Below the pieces are notes generated by a model. The model was not told the DNA's origin. It ran no database searches and saw nothing but the letters and a program-made list of their open reading frames with translations. 64,000 nt of DNA, from assembly GCA_907163375.1 (NCBI GenBank), contig CAJQUW010007510.1:62001-126000 (forward strand). The letters run 5' to 3'. This DNA is from Prostheceraeus crozeri (lineage: Eukaryota; Platyhelminthes; Polycladida; Euryleptidae). The translations under genes were made by a program, and so were the position numbers. Numbering within the stretch: the first letter of the stretch is position 1; each line of letters starts with the position of its first letter. This document shows positions 6,904-18,232 of this stretch, one piece after another.

Positions 6904-9684
6904 CAGCGGTTCTTAAACTATGGGTCGCGAGGAAGCTAGAAGTGGGTCGCGAGCATCTTCCTAGAATTATAGCCTTCATACTGGTACTACATGTAGGCGT
7001 ACTTCGCTCTCTCTCATGTCAACTCAAAACGTTACCGGTACTCAAAGACCTTGCTTGATCATGAGGAAACGGACAGTCAAAGCCAGCTTATCAATGCTGT
7101 CTCTGGTGGTCTAGCTCATGCGGCATGCCTGATGGCTCAGTTACCTCGCTCACGAGTCGACAGCGAGGGAGAGAAAAATGATCTTATTGGAAGAGGAAGA
7201 CAATAGAACTCGAAGAGGGATGAACCCAATTTTGCGTCGCATTTGGGTCGAATTGGCTGAGCGTGACTAAACCAGCGTAACTGCTAAAAATAGCTGCTAC
7301 TAAGAGCAATGATAGACGGCGTTGTCAGTTGGCTGCGATCGCCTTAAGCATCAATACGTCTTGTTGTATATAACGGTCTGCTTCGGCTATGTTTTTTCCT
7401 CGCATCGTGCAAACTTGACTTGCTGTTGTGCAAACCAGTATGTCGCTATGATTGAATGGATTTTCCCATGCGCGATACGTACCTCATTACCATGGAAATC
7501 GACTGACCCCATTTTATTCGTCATACATTACGCTAGATGCCAGCGCCAATGAATCACTCGCGTGCGAACTCGTATGTCATTTGTGCAATCTCGAATGGCA
7601 AAAGGTATACTGTCGGCGAAGTTTCTCTCACAATGACTAAACGATCTTACAAAGATGCCTTCTTAGATCTTGGATTTTCTTCGATCGTCGATCGAGGCGT
7701 CATAAAACCTCAGTGTGTGCTCTGTTACGATGTGCTTTCCAACGAATCAATGAAAGACAATAAAGTGAGACGACATCTCACAACTAAGCATCCAGATTAT
7801 GTGAACAAGGATCGAAATTTATTTCAACGGCGAGAGACAGATCTGAAGCGACAACGATTGGACACTTCTTCGAATCCTGGGTTGATAGCTACAGAAAAGG
7901 CTACTCGTGCATCGTATTTCGTCTCACTGCGTATCGCGAAGAAGATGAAGCCACACAACATCGGAGAAGAGCTCGTGAAACCGGCAGCGGTAGACATGGT
8001 ACGGATACTATGCGGTGATGATGTCGCAAAGAAGATTCAAGTCATACCACTTTCAAATGATACTGTGAGGAATCGCATTATCGACATGTCTATGGATGTG
8101 AAAGATCAAGTTGTCGCGCGCATGAAGGCAGCAGGAACCTACAGCTATCAGTTAGACGAGTCTACTGATATCGGCAGTGGTGCTCAGCTTATGGTATTCG
8201 TGAGATACGAAGGCTCCGATGACTTGGAAGAAGAATTTCTCTTCTGTGCGCCTATGTCGACAACAACTACAGGCGTGGATATATTCAATGTGGTAAACAA
8301 TTTTAAGCAACAGCAAGGACTAAGTTGGGAAGGCTGTGTCAGCTTGTGTACCGATGGAGCTCCATCTATACTTGGTGTCCGCAGAGGATTCACGGCGTTA
8401 GTAAAAGAAGTAAATTCGAACGTCAGATCTGTCCACTGTCTTCTTCATCGGGAGAACCTCGCCGCGCAACATTTGTCTCCACAACTCAATACTGTTTTAC
8501 AAGAGGTGGTCGCCGTTGTCAACTTTGTCAAGTCTAGTGCGCTGAACAGTCGACTATTCGAAGAGATGTGTATTGGCTTCGGATCTGAGTACAAGCATCT
8601 TCTTTATCATTCCAATGTTAGATGGCTCTCCCGAGGTAAACTTTTGCGTCGCACCGTGGATCTACGAACAGAACTTGAGATGTTCCTCAATGAAAAAAAT
8701 CATCGCCTCGCCGCCCGATTTCAAGATAAGTCTTGGATGTTGCAAGTGTGCTATTTGAACGATGTTTTCTCAGCAGTTAATGAACTGAACACTTCGATGC
8801 AGGGTAGAGATCGAAACATCATTGTACTCTCCGAAAAACTCAGTGCTTTCAAGGAAAAACTACGTCTGTGGAAAGGCAAGCTCGATCATGGGAGAACAGC
8901 TTCCTTTCCATCACTCAGTGAGTACTTGGAACGATTTGAGGAATTCGACTTCAACACAATCAAGTCAATTCTAGTGGAACATTTACAAAGCCTGATCTCT
9001 GAGTTTGAGCGCTATATTCCAGACGAGGATCTCTCCTCACAGCATTGGGTCCGAAATCCGTTTGAAGCTGATGTCGAAGAGTTATCTGAGAACATTCAAG
9101 GACTTCAAGAAAACCTTATTGAGTTGAAGAATGAAGAGATGTGGCGTCGACTACATGGGAGAATATCGCTGGGTGTCTTTTGGACGCAAGTTAAACAAGA
9201 GAAGCCAATTATAGGCACCGAAGCGATGAAGGTACTTACTCCCTTCGCTACAACATTCTTATGTGAACAAGGTTTTTCTGCTCTGACGGCCATCAAAACT
9301 AAGTCACGAAACAGACTTGATCCTTCGCATGACTTGCGTCTTGCGCTTTGTAATGTGGAGCCTCGAATCGAGGAAATAATGGACCAGAAAAAGCAGATGC
9401 ATACATCTCATTAACATCTGATTGTACTTCTCACGTTTGTACGTATATTTTTGCTTGGAATTACTTATGTTTATGTATGAATAATAATTCTAAGCTAACT
9501 GGATAAAAATACAGTGTTTTATTTTTGTCATGTATCGCTGTCATACGGAATTTGAAATAGGCCAATAGCATATATATACATGTAGGTCTATATAATCAAG
9601 AATTTTAGAAAAATTATCACTTGGGTCGCGAAGATTTCACTATATGGTAAATGGGTCGCACCTGAAAAAGTTTAAGAACCACTG
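6904..9684 (+). mobile_element. complete hAT transposon (Buster/Charlie-like)
   Basis: The element is 2781 bp long. Its ends are inverted repeats CAGCGGTTCTTAAACT (left) and, read from the right end, CAGTGGTTCTTAAACT, one difference in 16. Subterminal GGGTCGCGA motifs occur inside both ends (GTGGGTCGCGAGC at left, TTGGGTCGCGAAG near the right). It is flanked by perfect 8-bp duplications. The single transposase frame is open over its full length. Perfect flanks, near-perfect ends and an open frame point to a recent insertion that may still be able to move. Confidence 0.95.
7633..9414 (+). CDS. hAT transposase (ZBED5/SCAND3-like)
   Basis: The open frame extends from 7537, but ATG at 7633 (MTKRSYKDAFLDLGF) matches where proteins of this family start; counting below is from 7537. 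A BED-type zinc finger is formed by C60, C63, H80 and H85. The RNase-H-like catalytic core follows with D207 in YQLDESTD and D273 in LCTDGAPSI. The insertion-domain signature HCLLHRENLAAQ comes just after residue 300, and the C-terminal hAT dimerisation region has E577 in LCEQGFSAL, which I take as the third catalytic acid. The product would excise and insert its own element in the nucleus. Nothing in the frame looks damaged, and length (about 593 aa from the inner start) is normal for the family. Confidence 0.93.
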   Translation: MTKRSYKDAFLDLGFSSIVDRGVIKPQCVLCYDVLSNESMKDNKVRRHLTTKHPDYVNKDRNLFQRRETDLKRQRLDTSSNPGLIATEKATRASYFVSLRIAKKMKPHNIGEELVKPAAVDMVRILCGDDVAKKIQVIPLSNDTVRNRIIDMSMDVKDQVVARMKAAGTYSYQLDESTDIGSGAQLMVFVRYEGSDDLEEEFLFCAPMSTTTTGVDIFNVVNNFKQQQGLSWEGCVSLCTDGAPSILGVRRGFTALVKEVNSNVRSVHCLLHRENLAAQHLSPQLNTVLQEVVAVVNFVKSSALNSRLFEEMCIGFGSEYKHLLYHSNVRWLSRGKLLRRTVDLRTELEMFLNEKNHRLAARFQDKSWMLQVCYLNDVFSAVNELNTSMQGRDRNIIVLSEKLSAFKEKLRLWKGKLDHGRTASFPSLSEYLERFEEFDFNTIKSILVEHLQSLISEFERYIPDEDLSSQHWVRNPFEADVEELSENIQGLQENLIELKNEEMWRRLHGRISLGVFWTQVKQEKPIIGTEAMKVLTPFATTFLCEQGFSALTAIKTKSRNRLDPSHDLRLALCNVEPRIEEIMDQKKQMHTSH

Positions 9685-9692
9685 CTCTAAGC
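9685..9692. repeat. hAT target-site duplication, right
   Basis: CTCTAAGC, an exact copy of 6896-6903. Confidence 0.95.
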
Positions 9693-10240
9693 GTTCGAAA
9701 ATCGGGCAAATATATTAAAATGTCAACGGAATTAATCTAATGCAAGTATATAGCCTACATATTCATCACAGGCGCAACTCGTGCATTATGCAAGGAACTT
9801 CCCATTCCCATCATATGAAATAGAGTTAAAGTTAAAATATGAAGCAGAATGGCAGTACCAGTAGATATTAATCCAACTCTTATAACCATCGCCAATAGGC
9901 AATTCTCAACACATACTTTTTCCCAGAAGTTCGGCGAATTTCAATCCATCTCTTAATTTGTAGCTTACTTATGCATCATGTATTCTTCAACCATATCTTG
10001 GTCTGCATTCAAGTTATTGTCAATTAACGCCAACATCGCTCAAATTTTGTCAAAAAGATATGGGAAATTTAAATTTTTTGGAACATGCTTCAACAAAGTG
10101 TTGTGGAATGATTGAAGAGAAGGTGTATGGACATATAATGCGAATTATAGGTGTACGGCATTGAAAGATTCTTGACTGACATGATGCAGAATGAGCTGAA
10201 AAATAAATTAGTTTCCAGTACAATGACGGCAAAATGCCAC
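9693..10240. other. intergenic, nothing recognised
   Basis: AT-rich DNA without support for a gene. Short open stretches lack domains, codon bias and splice signals. Confidence 0.5.
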
Positions 10241-10265
10241 ACATAGTATTGAATCACATAATTAA

Positions 10266-10490
10266 GTCAGGTGGTGCTTCAATGGCTCAGGGTTGTCATC
10301 ATCGGGTAGAGCAATTTAGCGTTGTCCCAGCAAATGATTGGTCTGTCCGTAGTGACATCATCATCAGTTCTGCTTTCGCCTGCTGTGACCAAACGACGCT
10401 ACTTGGCTTGACGACAGGTGTCCCGTTTAACTCAAGAGACAGATTTAGGATTGAGACAAAGTCAAAAATTCGACCGAACTGCACCTTTAA
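10266..10490 (-). repeat. interspersed repeat, copy 2 (inverted)
   Basis: The right tip, read on the minus strand, starts TTAAAGGTGCAGTTCGGTCG and resembles the tip at 6355-6374. It is non-coding. The two copies flank the hAT transposon at a distance and point in opposite directions. Confidence 0.4.
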
Positions 10491-10499
10491 GTATGAATC

Positions 10500-12150
10500 C
10501 GGCTACTAGCAGAAGAGTACTGGAATTACCGAAATCAAATCCACAGAAGCACTAAAATACTAGTTGAGTACTCATATGACGAAATATCAATAAATGACCC
10601 GATACGAGGCTATTCAATGAGTCATTATGCAGCTAGTAGAGAATCTGACGATCTGAATAAGTCTTTTTGTTCCCAGCTAGGAATGCATTGTTAACGATGT
10701 GATGACTGGGAAGAACGGCGTCAATCATAGTCAACACAGTTGTTCATAGCTCCTGCACCGAAATAGTCATTCAGGTCGCTTCTATCTCAGGTAGCTAGTG
10801 CCAACAAGAAATGACGGTTTGATGTGTTCCTGCATATCGAAGTGGGTGCAGTGAAACAAGAAGCGATCCTGCAAACCAACCAGTGACACTTTATCGATAT
10901 CCTCTCTATGAACCTAAGACATCAATTTGGATCAAAAGCATCTTCACTGACAGTGTTTTGAGCTCTGTCAACATCTATCATTTTCTCCGACTGCACTTTG
11001 AGTCCTGCCAACGTCTTTCATCCTCTCCGACAGTACTTTGCGACTTACCATCGTTTACCCACTTAACCGACTGCGCTTTGATTCTTGTGCACATTAATAG
11101 CATTAACATTTAATTGCCAAAGCAGTTCTTCGATGGATGTGCACTTGTGATATAGCGGGTTTGATATGCCGAATGACACTTTTCGATCTAGTAGAGGTGT
11201 TAGTCCTATGCAACTCATTAAATGAGTATATAATAAAATGAGTACGAACTAGGTACCGTGCTTTCGAACCAAGAGATTCCTAAAATGAGTGCGAATTAAG
11301 TACTAGATTCTGGGAGTCATTTCTTAGTCGTGGTTAGTACTCACGTTCAGTACTCTTTCTAACACTCATTTGGGACTTGATGAATAACGGTGTAGACATC
11401 ATGAAACTTGTGTGACTTCAATGCGAAACCCCGCTCGAAATGCTTGAGTTCACGCCAAAGCTATGGCAATCAGCATTAGAAGCAGTAATATCCAAGAAAA
11501 TGTGCTGCAGATTATTGTTTGTGCATTGAATAACACAGAAATAAGGAGGATTCATTCTCAATCTTTCAATATTCAAATTCTACAATGTGAATGAAATTGA
11601 AGATATACCGAGAAATAATTATACAATCATCCTTGCATGTGTATTCTGCAGTGTTCCAGTGGAAATGGAATTTTATATAATGGGAATTCCCATTTCTATA
11701 TGACACCTGAATAACATAAGTTATGAGCCTAATGCCTCAGAGGCACAGGTACTATGGCCACAAGAAAAATTTAAATGCAGTCGTTGACTTTATTACGGTA
11801 CTGTATAAAAATTTTTCGAACGCGTTTCAGAGCTGTATTCTGCTCAATCAATCGTCAGCGCAGCATAAACTTTATTGCGGTACATTAACATCGCTTTTAT
11901 ATTTTGGTGATAGAATGTCAGAAAATTATTCAACACCAATCCTTACTATATTCATAACAGTTCCATAAATCCTTACTATATTCATAACAGTAAAATTGAG
12001 TCATTTTAGCTTCTGACTAATATCAGGAAATTTGCCTGCCGGCGTAAATAGCGTTGACATCAGTCTTGCACAATTGAAACACAAACTATACTTAATTAAC
12101 TCACTTTAATGCTTTACTGAGTTTACTATGATCACTATGGAGCAGAAACT
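10500..12150. other. intergenic or intronic, nothing firm
   Basis: A cluster of related words ATGAGTACGAACTA, ATGAGTGCGAATTA and GTTAGTACTCAC lies at 11220-11370 and could be a small degenerate repeat. A 25-base phrase around CTTACTATATTCATAACAG is duplicated in tandem at 11940-11990. The rest shows no coding signal. If the Ig exon at 12158-12430 belongs to a gene on the minus strand, this region is probably its next intron. Confidence 0.45.
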
Positions 12151-12157
12151 TATTTAC

Positions 12158-12430
12158 CTTGTTGAATGACATCTGCAGTCCTTCGTGAGGCCTTGTCTTC
12201 GATTTTGAATGCGTGTAACAACACTTTGTTATCTGATAATATCCTTCGACAGGTATATTCTCCGAAGTCATTTCGCTTGGAAAGCCGAAACTTCAGTTCA
12301 TTGCTGTCCTTGAAGACATGGCCATTTGGAAGCATCCATTGCACAATCGAATTATCAGCCAAATCGTCACTGCAGCGAAGCATGGTCTGATCTCCTTTCA
12401 TCAGAAACAGAATTTCCTCTTTTTCCATTT
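12158..12430 (-). CDS. immunoglobulin-domain exon of a host gene
   Basis: The exon is 273 bases, bounded by acceptor TTTTGTCTTTCAG and donor CAAG-GTAAATAAG on the minus strand. Both borders cut the codon after its first base (phase 1-1), the arrangement typical of Ig-superfamily modules, and the length is a multiple of three. The translation has the Ig hallmarks: GDQTMLRC (first cysteine), VQWMLPNG (core tryptophan), a strand with ELKFRLS, then NDFGEYTC (D-x-G-x-Y-x-C, second cysteine). It would be an extracellular or membrane-protein module for adhesion or immune recognition. I see no neighbouring exon in the window that I can join with confidence, so the full protein is unknown. Confidence 0.8.
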
Positions 12431-12434
12431 CTGA

Positions 12435-13870
12435 AAGACAAAAGTGTCTTGATGGTGAATCTACTGTACGGTAGCCGGAAAGCGCTGAGAAAGTTAATCT
12501 GCATAAAACTGAATTTCTCAGTCGCATACATCGACACTCTATCACATTGACTGCGGACGTGTGGGTTGCAGTCATAGGAATGTTGTTTCTCGAAGTGAAG
12601 TACCTTTTCAAACTTCAACTAAGCTTAATAAATATTGAACTTCAATTGAAAATGTTACTGTATACCTAAAAGTAAAAAAGTTGACATCAAACCAATATTA
12701 TACGTATCCGCTTGATTAACTGTAGTTCACCATTATAAAGAATCTTGCAAGGAATCTAGAATCATTCTTAGGAAAACTGCCAACTTTCTGGCTTTCGAAA
12801 TTCTCATCGAGTATTGCAGGTTTCTACTATAAAGTGGTTGAACATTTGATTGGCATCCATATTACAGCCAGATATGTCAGCGACAGAGTATTGTTGTCGT
12901 ATCTGAAAATCCGCAGTTGTGTGTGTTGAAATGCAAATACCGTAATGTATAGGATTTTCGCATATTGATTGTTGGGATTTGATCTAAAAGCAAAATAATA
13001 TTGGAAATATGCTCCGCTTGATCATCTTTAATTGGAATGGAATCTCAATAAGCTTATAGGTAAAACTTCAGATATTTCAAATATACATGTAACACCGGTT
13101 CTGTATGACACCAACTTCTGACATGTTTTCATTCAGATATGTCTCAGAATTCGCCTGAATATGTTGTGCATATGGCGTGCGCGGTTAGGACATAATTGTC
13201 GTTGTGTTATGTAAAAACCAGCTAGTAGCTAGCAAACCAAGAAATATATGTGCATTCAAATATATACACATCGCTAGCCATCTACCGCAGACAAACAAAT
13301 CGAATCAATACAAACAGCATGTAAAATATCTACATTCATACAGCTCAATTTCACACAAATGGTATACAATTGCTGAAGATAGGGAAATGAAATATTGTAT
13401 CTGACACTGGGGTCAGAACTGTCGACGATACTGCCTGTAGACTATCCATTACGGCCAAGTAGCCATGTTAGACTTATGCGAGTAAGTGCCCTGAAACTGC
13501 AGCGGGCCCACAAGTAAAAATTCACAAAAGATTCACCTTTTCTTAGTGATAGTGGTGAACATCTTTCGGAAAATTTTGAATCAAATTTTCCATTTTGAGT
13601 GGAAAAATTTTCCGAAAATGGAAAATTTTGAATTTTGTGATTTAGTTTGTATGCATACTACCACAGTCGAGGTACACCTCAATAGAATTAGGTTACGACT
13701 CTTGATTATATCACTATTTCGATTAAAACGATCGTTGCGATGCAAATCCAGTTAACAAATTTCAGAGCCTCCCTTCGCTACCAGTGGCTTAATCAAAGTG
13801 CTAGTGTTAGCATCAGTAATTATCACACAGACACCGTTTATGGGATAGCGTAAATCTTGCTTCACAATTG
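12435..13870. other. intron or intergenic, nothing recognised
   Basis: AT-rich. A short self-complementary stretch of GGAAAATTTT words lies at 13565-13640. No gene is supported. If the Ig exon is real, this may be upstream intron of the same gene. Confidence 0.45.
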
Positions 13871-13874
13871 GCTA

Positions 13875-14370
13875 TATTTTCAAGCAATGAGAAAAATCGA
13901 GGCAGGAATAAATCACTTTATTCTGGGCCTGTTTCATAAAATAAATCAGTGCTTTATATCAGTGGTTTTATCAGTGTGGAAAATTTTCTGCGTTTCATAA
14001 AATAAATATAAAGCAGTGATTTAAATCAGTGATTGAAAGCAGTCGAAATTAACAGCATTTCACAAAACCAAATATTAAGCAGTGATTTATATCAGTCCCA
14101 CACTGCTTAAAATCACTATTTTAAGCAGTCTGGAAAAGAATTGCGTTTCACAAAGAAGTATCAGTAGCGCGCGAAAATTGAAAATATGGAAATTCACTGA
14201 TAGAAATGTGAAAATTTCTATCAACATCTTGAGGTTGATAAATCTGTGAATGATCATCGAGAAAGTTATAGAAACTTGAAATATCGGAGAAATGATTGCA
14301 AATACAACTTAAAAATGGGATGTAAAAATGGGGACTGTATGTTTGCCCTGTAGGCCTATCATAACTAGTA
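13875..14370 (+). repeat. interspersed repeat, copy A
   Basis: The stretch from GGGCCTGTTTCATAAA (13925) to about 14320 is closely matched, base for base over several hundred bases, by the inverse of 57790-58195. It contains internal near-repeats built from CAGTGATTTATATCAGT and GTTTCACAAA. Weaker similarity continues outward to a GAGGCA word on both sides. The GGGCC...GTTTCA end recalls PIF/Harbinger termini, and the copy lies just upstream of the Harbinger genes, so it may be the left end of that element; a matching right end was not found. Confidence 0.7.
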
Positions 14371-14830
14371 CCGACTTCAATGAATTGATGAAAAATTTTC
14401 AATTTGATGAATTATTTTTACACACCTAATCAGTAGGCCTATAGTCCTATGTATAGCCGAAATTCAAGGAAATCCATATACACCTGATAGCTTGTGCACA
14501 CGGTAACAAAAATTTTGCTTGTCATTCATTCGTTATATATGTACTACGAATACTGCAGCAAAAATATCTTAAAATGAAAAGCATTAGATCTATAATTTAC
14601 AAACCGAATTAGGGCCTACTAATTGCAAAGAAATAGATTACTGAACTCAAGTTCAGCTATTGATATTCTACCTCACATAATATTAATATATCTAAAACGA
14701 AATTTAATATCCTGACCGAAATCTTTTTTATCTTGCTGCCATGATACTAATTGTATTTTAGCATAGGCCTAGGCCTTGTTATGTCATTTTAGCAGAACGA
14801 AAAACTCCAGATCAAGTATATATTACAATT

Positions 14831-17650
14831 TCACAAGTTCAAATATGACGGTAATTCATTAATGTCTCTCCGTATTAGTTCGCTAATAAGACTTTGAATT
14901 TCTTGCTGAAGTTCCACAGCGTTTTCTACTGGGAGCTGATTAAGCTGCATCCCGACACTTCGACCAAAAACGTCAAATTCAGTCTCATGGTTAACAGTAT
15001 TTGTTACTTCTTCCAACGCAGTGACGGCTCTATCTAAAGAATCATCGTGTAACCTTCTCTTCCTAGATTTCTTCATTGGCATCGCATCAGTCTTAGGTGA
15101 CGACTGTCCCGGTTGATCGAGCAGATCCGGCTCCTCATAGGTAATATCCTGCAAAAATAGAACGCTGTAATTAACTTTTTGGAATATATCTATCTTAAAA
15201 GTTGCCGCTAAAGTATGATGTGGTCTACAAATTGTACATTGTGCTTAGAATTACATAAATGTACGAGTTTACATACAAATACATTTTCTCACTCGTACAT
15301 TTCGAAATGCAGTAGGCCTACAGTAACCATTTCACAGACACAAATCTTTCGTGCCTTACATGACAGCATTTGTCATCTTCTACAATTGTGATTATAGTTC
15401 CTGGATCATCCGAACGACTTGAGCCTAAATGTATGTAGTATCATAAATTACTATAGTAAAATAATTGAGATCTTAAATGCAAATATTACGAAAACAATGT
15501 ATAATAATAGTAGTACAAATATAATAGTAGTATAAATATAGTAGTACAAGTAATATAGTAGTATAGTAGTAATTACATCATCATCATTTACGAACGAAAA
15601 CTTGATTCTTTCTCAATAAGCTTCATATTTTCATTCGTAATATGTCTGGTCACAAACTTTTTGAAATCAGTACTCAGTTCATGATTTTGATATGTGTTTG
15701 TAAATTATGTCCATTTTTTGCAGGTTCCTCGAAGCGCAGATGAATGGGAAGAAGTCAACAAAGGTTTCACGACAAGATGGAATTTTCCTGGATGTGTAGG
15801 GGCTATAGATGGCAAGCATGTGCGTATTCAAAATCCTCCTTGCAGTGGATCGCAATACTATAATTACAAAGGGCATTTTAGCGTTGTTCTTTTTGGCATT
15901 GTTGACAGCAATTACAGTTTTATTTATGTCGATGTCGGTAACTATGGCAGCGCTTCAGATGGTGGCATTTTTGGAAGAAGCATCTTCAAGGCTTCCCTTG
16001 ACGATGGTAGTTTAAATGTACCAGACCATTGTCTTTTTGTTGGTGATGACGCTTTCCCACTACAAACAAATCTAATGAAGCCCTATCCACGAAACGGAAC
16101 TTCGTTATCTCATTCGGAAAAAGTTTTCAACTATCGGCTTTCAAGAGCTAGAAGAGTAGTTGAAAATGCATTTGGAATTCTGGTATCTAGATTCCGAATC
16201 AATGAAAGACCCTTGAGTGTGGATGTTGCGACAGTAAGCTCTATTATTCGGTCTACTGCTGCCCTGCACAATTGGCTTCGCAAGTCCTGTGGCACAACTT
16301 ATATTTCATCGAAATCAATTGAATCAGAAAATCACGAAACCGGCGAAATTTCACGCGGTCCTTGGCGAGATCTACCTACTCTCGGTTTCGAAGATGTCAG
16401 TGATCATACAGCAAAGAATGCAAAGAAGGTAGCAAAGAAGTTGAGAGACAAGTACATGGAGTACTTTAATGGAAAGGGAGCAGTTCCATGGCAGAATGTC
16501 ATGGTAGTGTAAATTTATGAAGTGAATATTTTATTACACTGTTCGTTTCATGCATTTCATCAATGACTTATGATGCCAGATGCACTGCCTTTCTATGTTT
16601 GCGTTTTGTTATTTTGTATTTCTATCTATTATAGTAATATGGAAAATCGTTGTTTTGTCTGATAGTGATATTTTCCTAGGCCAGACCCATAGTTCAGGGA
16701 TCCTACCGAATCAGCTGATTATGATCCTTTCCGGTGATCCGGTAGAGTGATCTGGTCAGGGAATAATGTTGTTCTACAATCTTAGTGACCGAACAAACGA
16801 ATTCACCCTACAGGATTTCAAAGCAAAGCTAAGCAAATGGAGGGGAGAGAAAATAGGCTATCGCAGATCAATAACGGAACTGTTTATTACTGTGATTATT
16901 GATCGCTTTAATCGTATGGACTGTAACCGTTAGAATATAGGTAGGCCGACTGCCTGACAATAAATAGTACAGTAGGGCCTAGAATGTTCCTCATTGAAAT
17001 ACATCAGATAAATTCTACTTTTCATTGTCACGAAGTATGTAAGCTTATATCAACCGCGGCTACCACTCTGTAGCCATGGTTGTCACCCAACTCAATTCAT
17101 TAATCACATTTCTGTACCGCATACCCAGCTGCAAAGAGGTACGTATAGATAACAGTAGTTTTATAAATTACGATTAAATGAGTTGCTCGTGGACATGCCA
17201 TACATAGTAAAATCTTATGATAGTTGCAATATACAATAAAAGTTGATGATACCATTGTCTTACCATGTTTGTTTCTGGTTCAGTGAAATTTGACTTTCCC
17301 ATAAACTGATCCGCCAATGTGAACCATGACATTCTGAGAACGTACACCTCCGCGGTACCGGCCCCAGACTTTTTTGATTTCATAATCTTCTTATTTTCAT
17401 TAGCGTAAGTTGTTCGAATGATTTTCAATTTTTTTCTTGCCGCTTTCATGTCGAAGCCATCCGTATCAATACTTTGTATCAAACTGTGTATTGCTGCATC
17501 TCTTGCATCTCTATTTTTGTAGTTGGGATGCAGTGAATCCCACAAGCATTGATGTTTGGAATACTCCTCCACGAAATTATACTTTTGTTGGGAGCTCCAT
17601 TTACTGTTATCCACAGCCATTTTGCGACAGACTCGATCAGCGTCAAGCAA
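14831..17650 (-). CDS. MADF-BESS protein, two exons (17264-17650 and 14831-15148)
   Basis: Exon 1 starts MLDADRVCRKMAVDNSKW and encodes a MADF (Myb/SANT-like) domain: FVEEYSKHQCLWDSLHPNYK followed by DARDAAIHSLIQSI. It ends at donor ACATG-GTAAGAC. Exon 2 begins after acceptor CTATTTTTGCAG, in phase 0 with exon 1, and carries a basic patch (KKSRKRR) and a BESS-like dimerisation motif (FDVFGRSVGMQLNQLP through EIQSLISELIRR). Total about 234 aa, a normal size. MADF-BESS proteins bind DNA, and in PIF/Harbinger elements a Myb/MADF-like partner helps the transposase reach the nucleus and the ends. The transposase exon lies inside this gene's 2.1-kb intron on the other strand, which supports a transposon partner over a host factor. 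The frame is whole. Confidence 0.8.
15160..15690. other. intron segment, no extra exon found
   Basis: Between MADF exon 2 and the transposase exon I looked for the N-terminal exon of the transposase on the plus strand and found no helix-turn-helix-like coding stretch. A simple-sequence run of ATAGTAGT words lies at about 15500-15570. Confidence 0.5.
15724..16512 (+). CDS. PIF/Harbinger (HARBI1-like) DDE transposase, C-terminal exon
   Basis: The coding stretch opens immediately after acceptor CCATTTTTTGCAG (exon from 15724, phase 0) and encodes 262 residues: the whole DDE nuclease domain. Landmarks are GCVGAIDGKHVRI (first D), the YYNYKGHFSVVLFGIVDSNY block, FVGDDAFPL (second D) and SRARRVVENAFGIL (catalytic E). 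The N-terminal helix-turn-helix part, about 90-100 residues in the family, must be on an upstream exon that I could not find, so the gene may be 5'-truncated. It sits opposite in direction within the intron of the MADF-BESS gene. HARBI1-like proteins can also be domesticated host genes, but the MADF partner argues for a transposon. Confidence 0.88.
   Translation, partial: VPRSADEWEEVNKGFTTRWNFPGCVGAIDGKHVRIQNPPCSGSQYYNYKGHFSVVLFGIVDSNYSFIYVDVGNYGSASDGGIFGRSIFKASLDDGSLNVPDHCLFVGDDAFPLQTNLMKPYPRNGTSLSHSEKVFNYRLSRARRVVENAFGILVSRFRINERPLSVDVATVSSIIRSTAALHNWLRKSCGTTYISSKSIESENHETGEISRGPWRDLPTLGFEDVSDHTAKNAKKVAKKLRDKYMEYFNGKGAVPWQNVMVV
16520..17160. other. intron of the MADF gene, nothing recognised
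   Basis: Only short non-coding stretches; a GATCC/GGATC-rich patch at 16695-16760 forms small inverted words. No gene supported. Confidence 0.5.
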
Positions 17651-17659
17651 AGTAAATGA

Positions 17660-18230
17660 TTCAACAAATAATGTGCGTGGGAGAGAACAACGATGTCCTC
17701 AACCGGTGATAATAAATCGATGGAACCTCAGCAGATCTCAGAGAATCCATCAACGAGTGCTGTGAAGTCAGATATCTATTGCCATCTACTGCTCAGTTGA
17801 CCTCTTAGTTTACCTGTGAGGTAAAGTGATTTAGTTGACTTCTATCATGGAGTCAACTAAACAGAATTGATGCCGCTCGCTCATTTTGGCGCGTGTGTCG
17901 ATGAGAGCGTCGATGTGCGTCTAGTTGACTTCCACCTAGTTGACTAGTGTACACGCGGCTTTAATCTAGTTTCCATCTAGGCTGTATGCATGTGCGATAT
18001 CTTATAAATTGTTTCATAACTGCTTTTCATAGAAGAGTAATTTTTCCACATTTATTAATTCCTCGACTAACGATTATGATATTTGTAAAGGTTTATTGCA
18101 AAGTAAAGGTATCTCCCCCACGTTTTCAAAATGATCTAAAATCAGCAAAAATTAATCAATCGTCACAAAACCTTAGGCACACGTACTTGAGTATATTGTC
18201 TACCCAACTACAACATTTAATGCAAATCAT
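17660..18230. other. intergenic; possible right flank of Harbinger unit
   Basis: Repeated AGTTGACTTC and AGTCAACTA words at 17795-17955 form short inverted pairs (AGTTGACTTCTATCATGGAGTCAACT). These might be the right-hand subterminal repeats of the Harbinger unit, but no counterpart was seen on the left side. Confidence 0.35.
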
Positions 18231-18232
18231 AC

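Noticed and set aside
17795-17955. Right terminal repeat of the Harbinger element
   Set aside because: The AGTTGACTTC inverted words have no counterpart at the left end near 13.9 kb, so the right end stays undefined.
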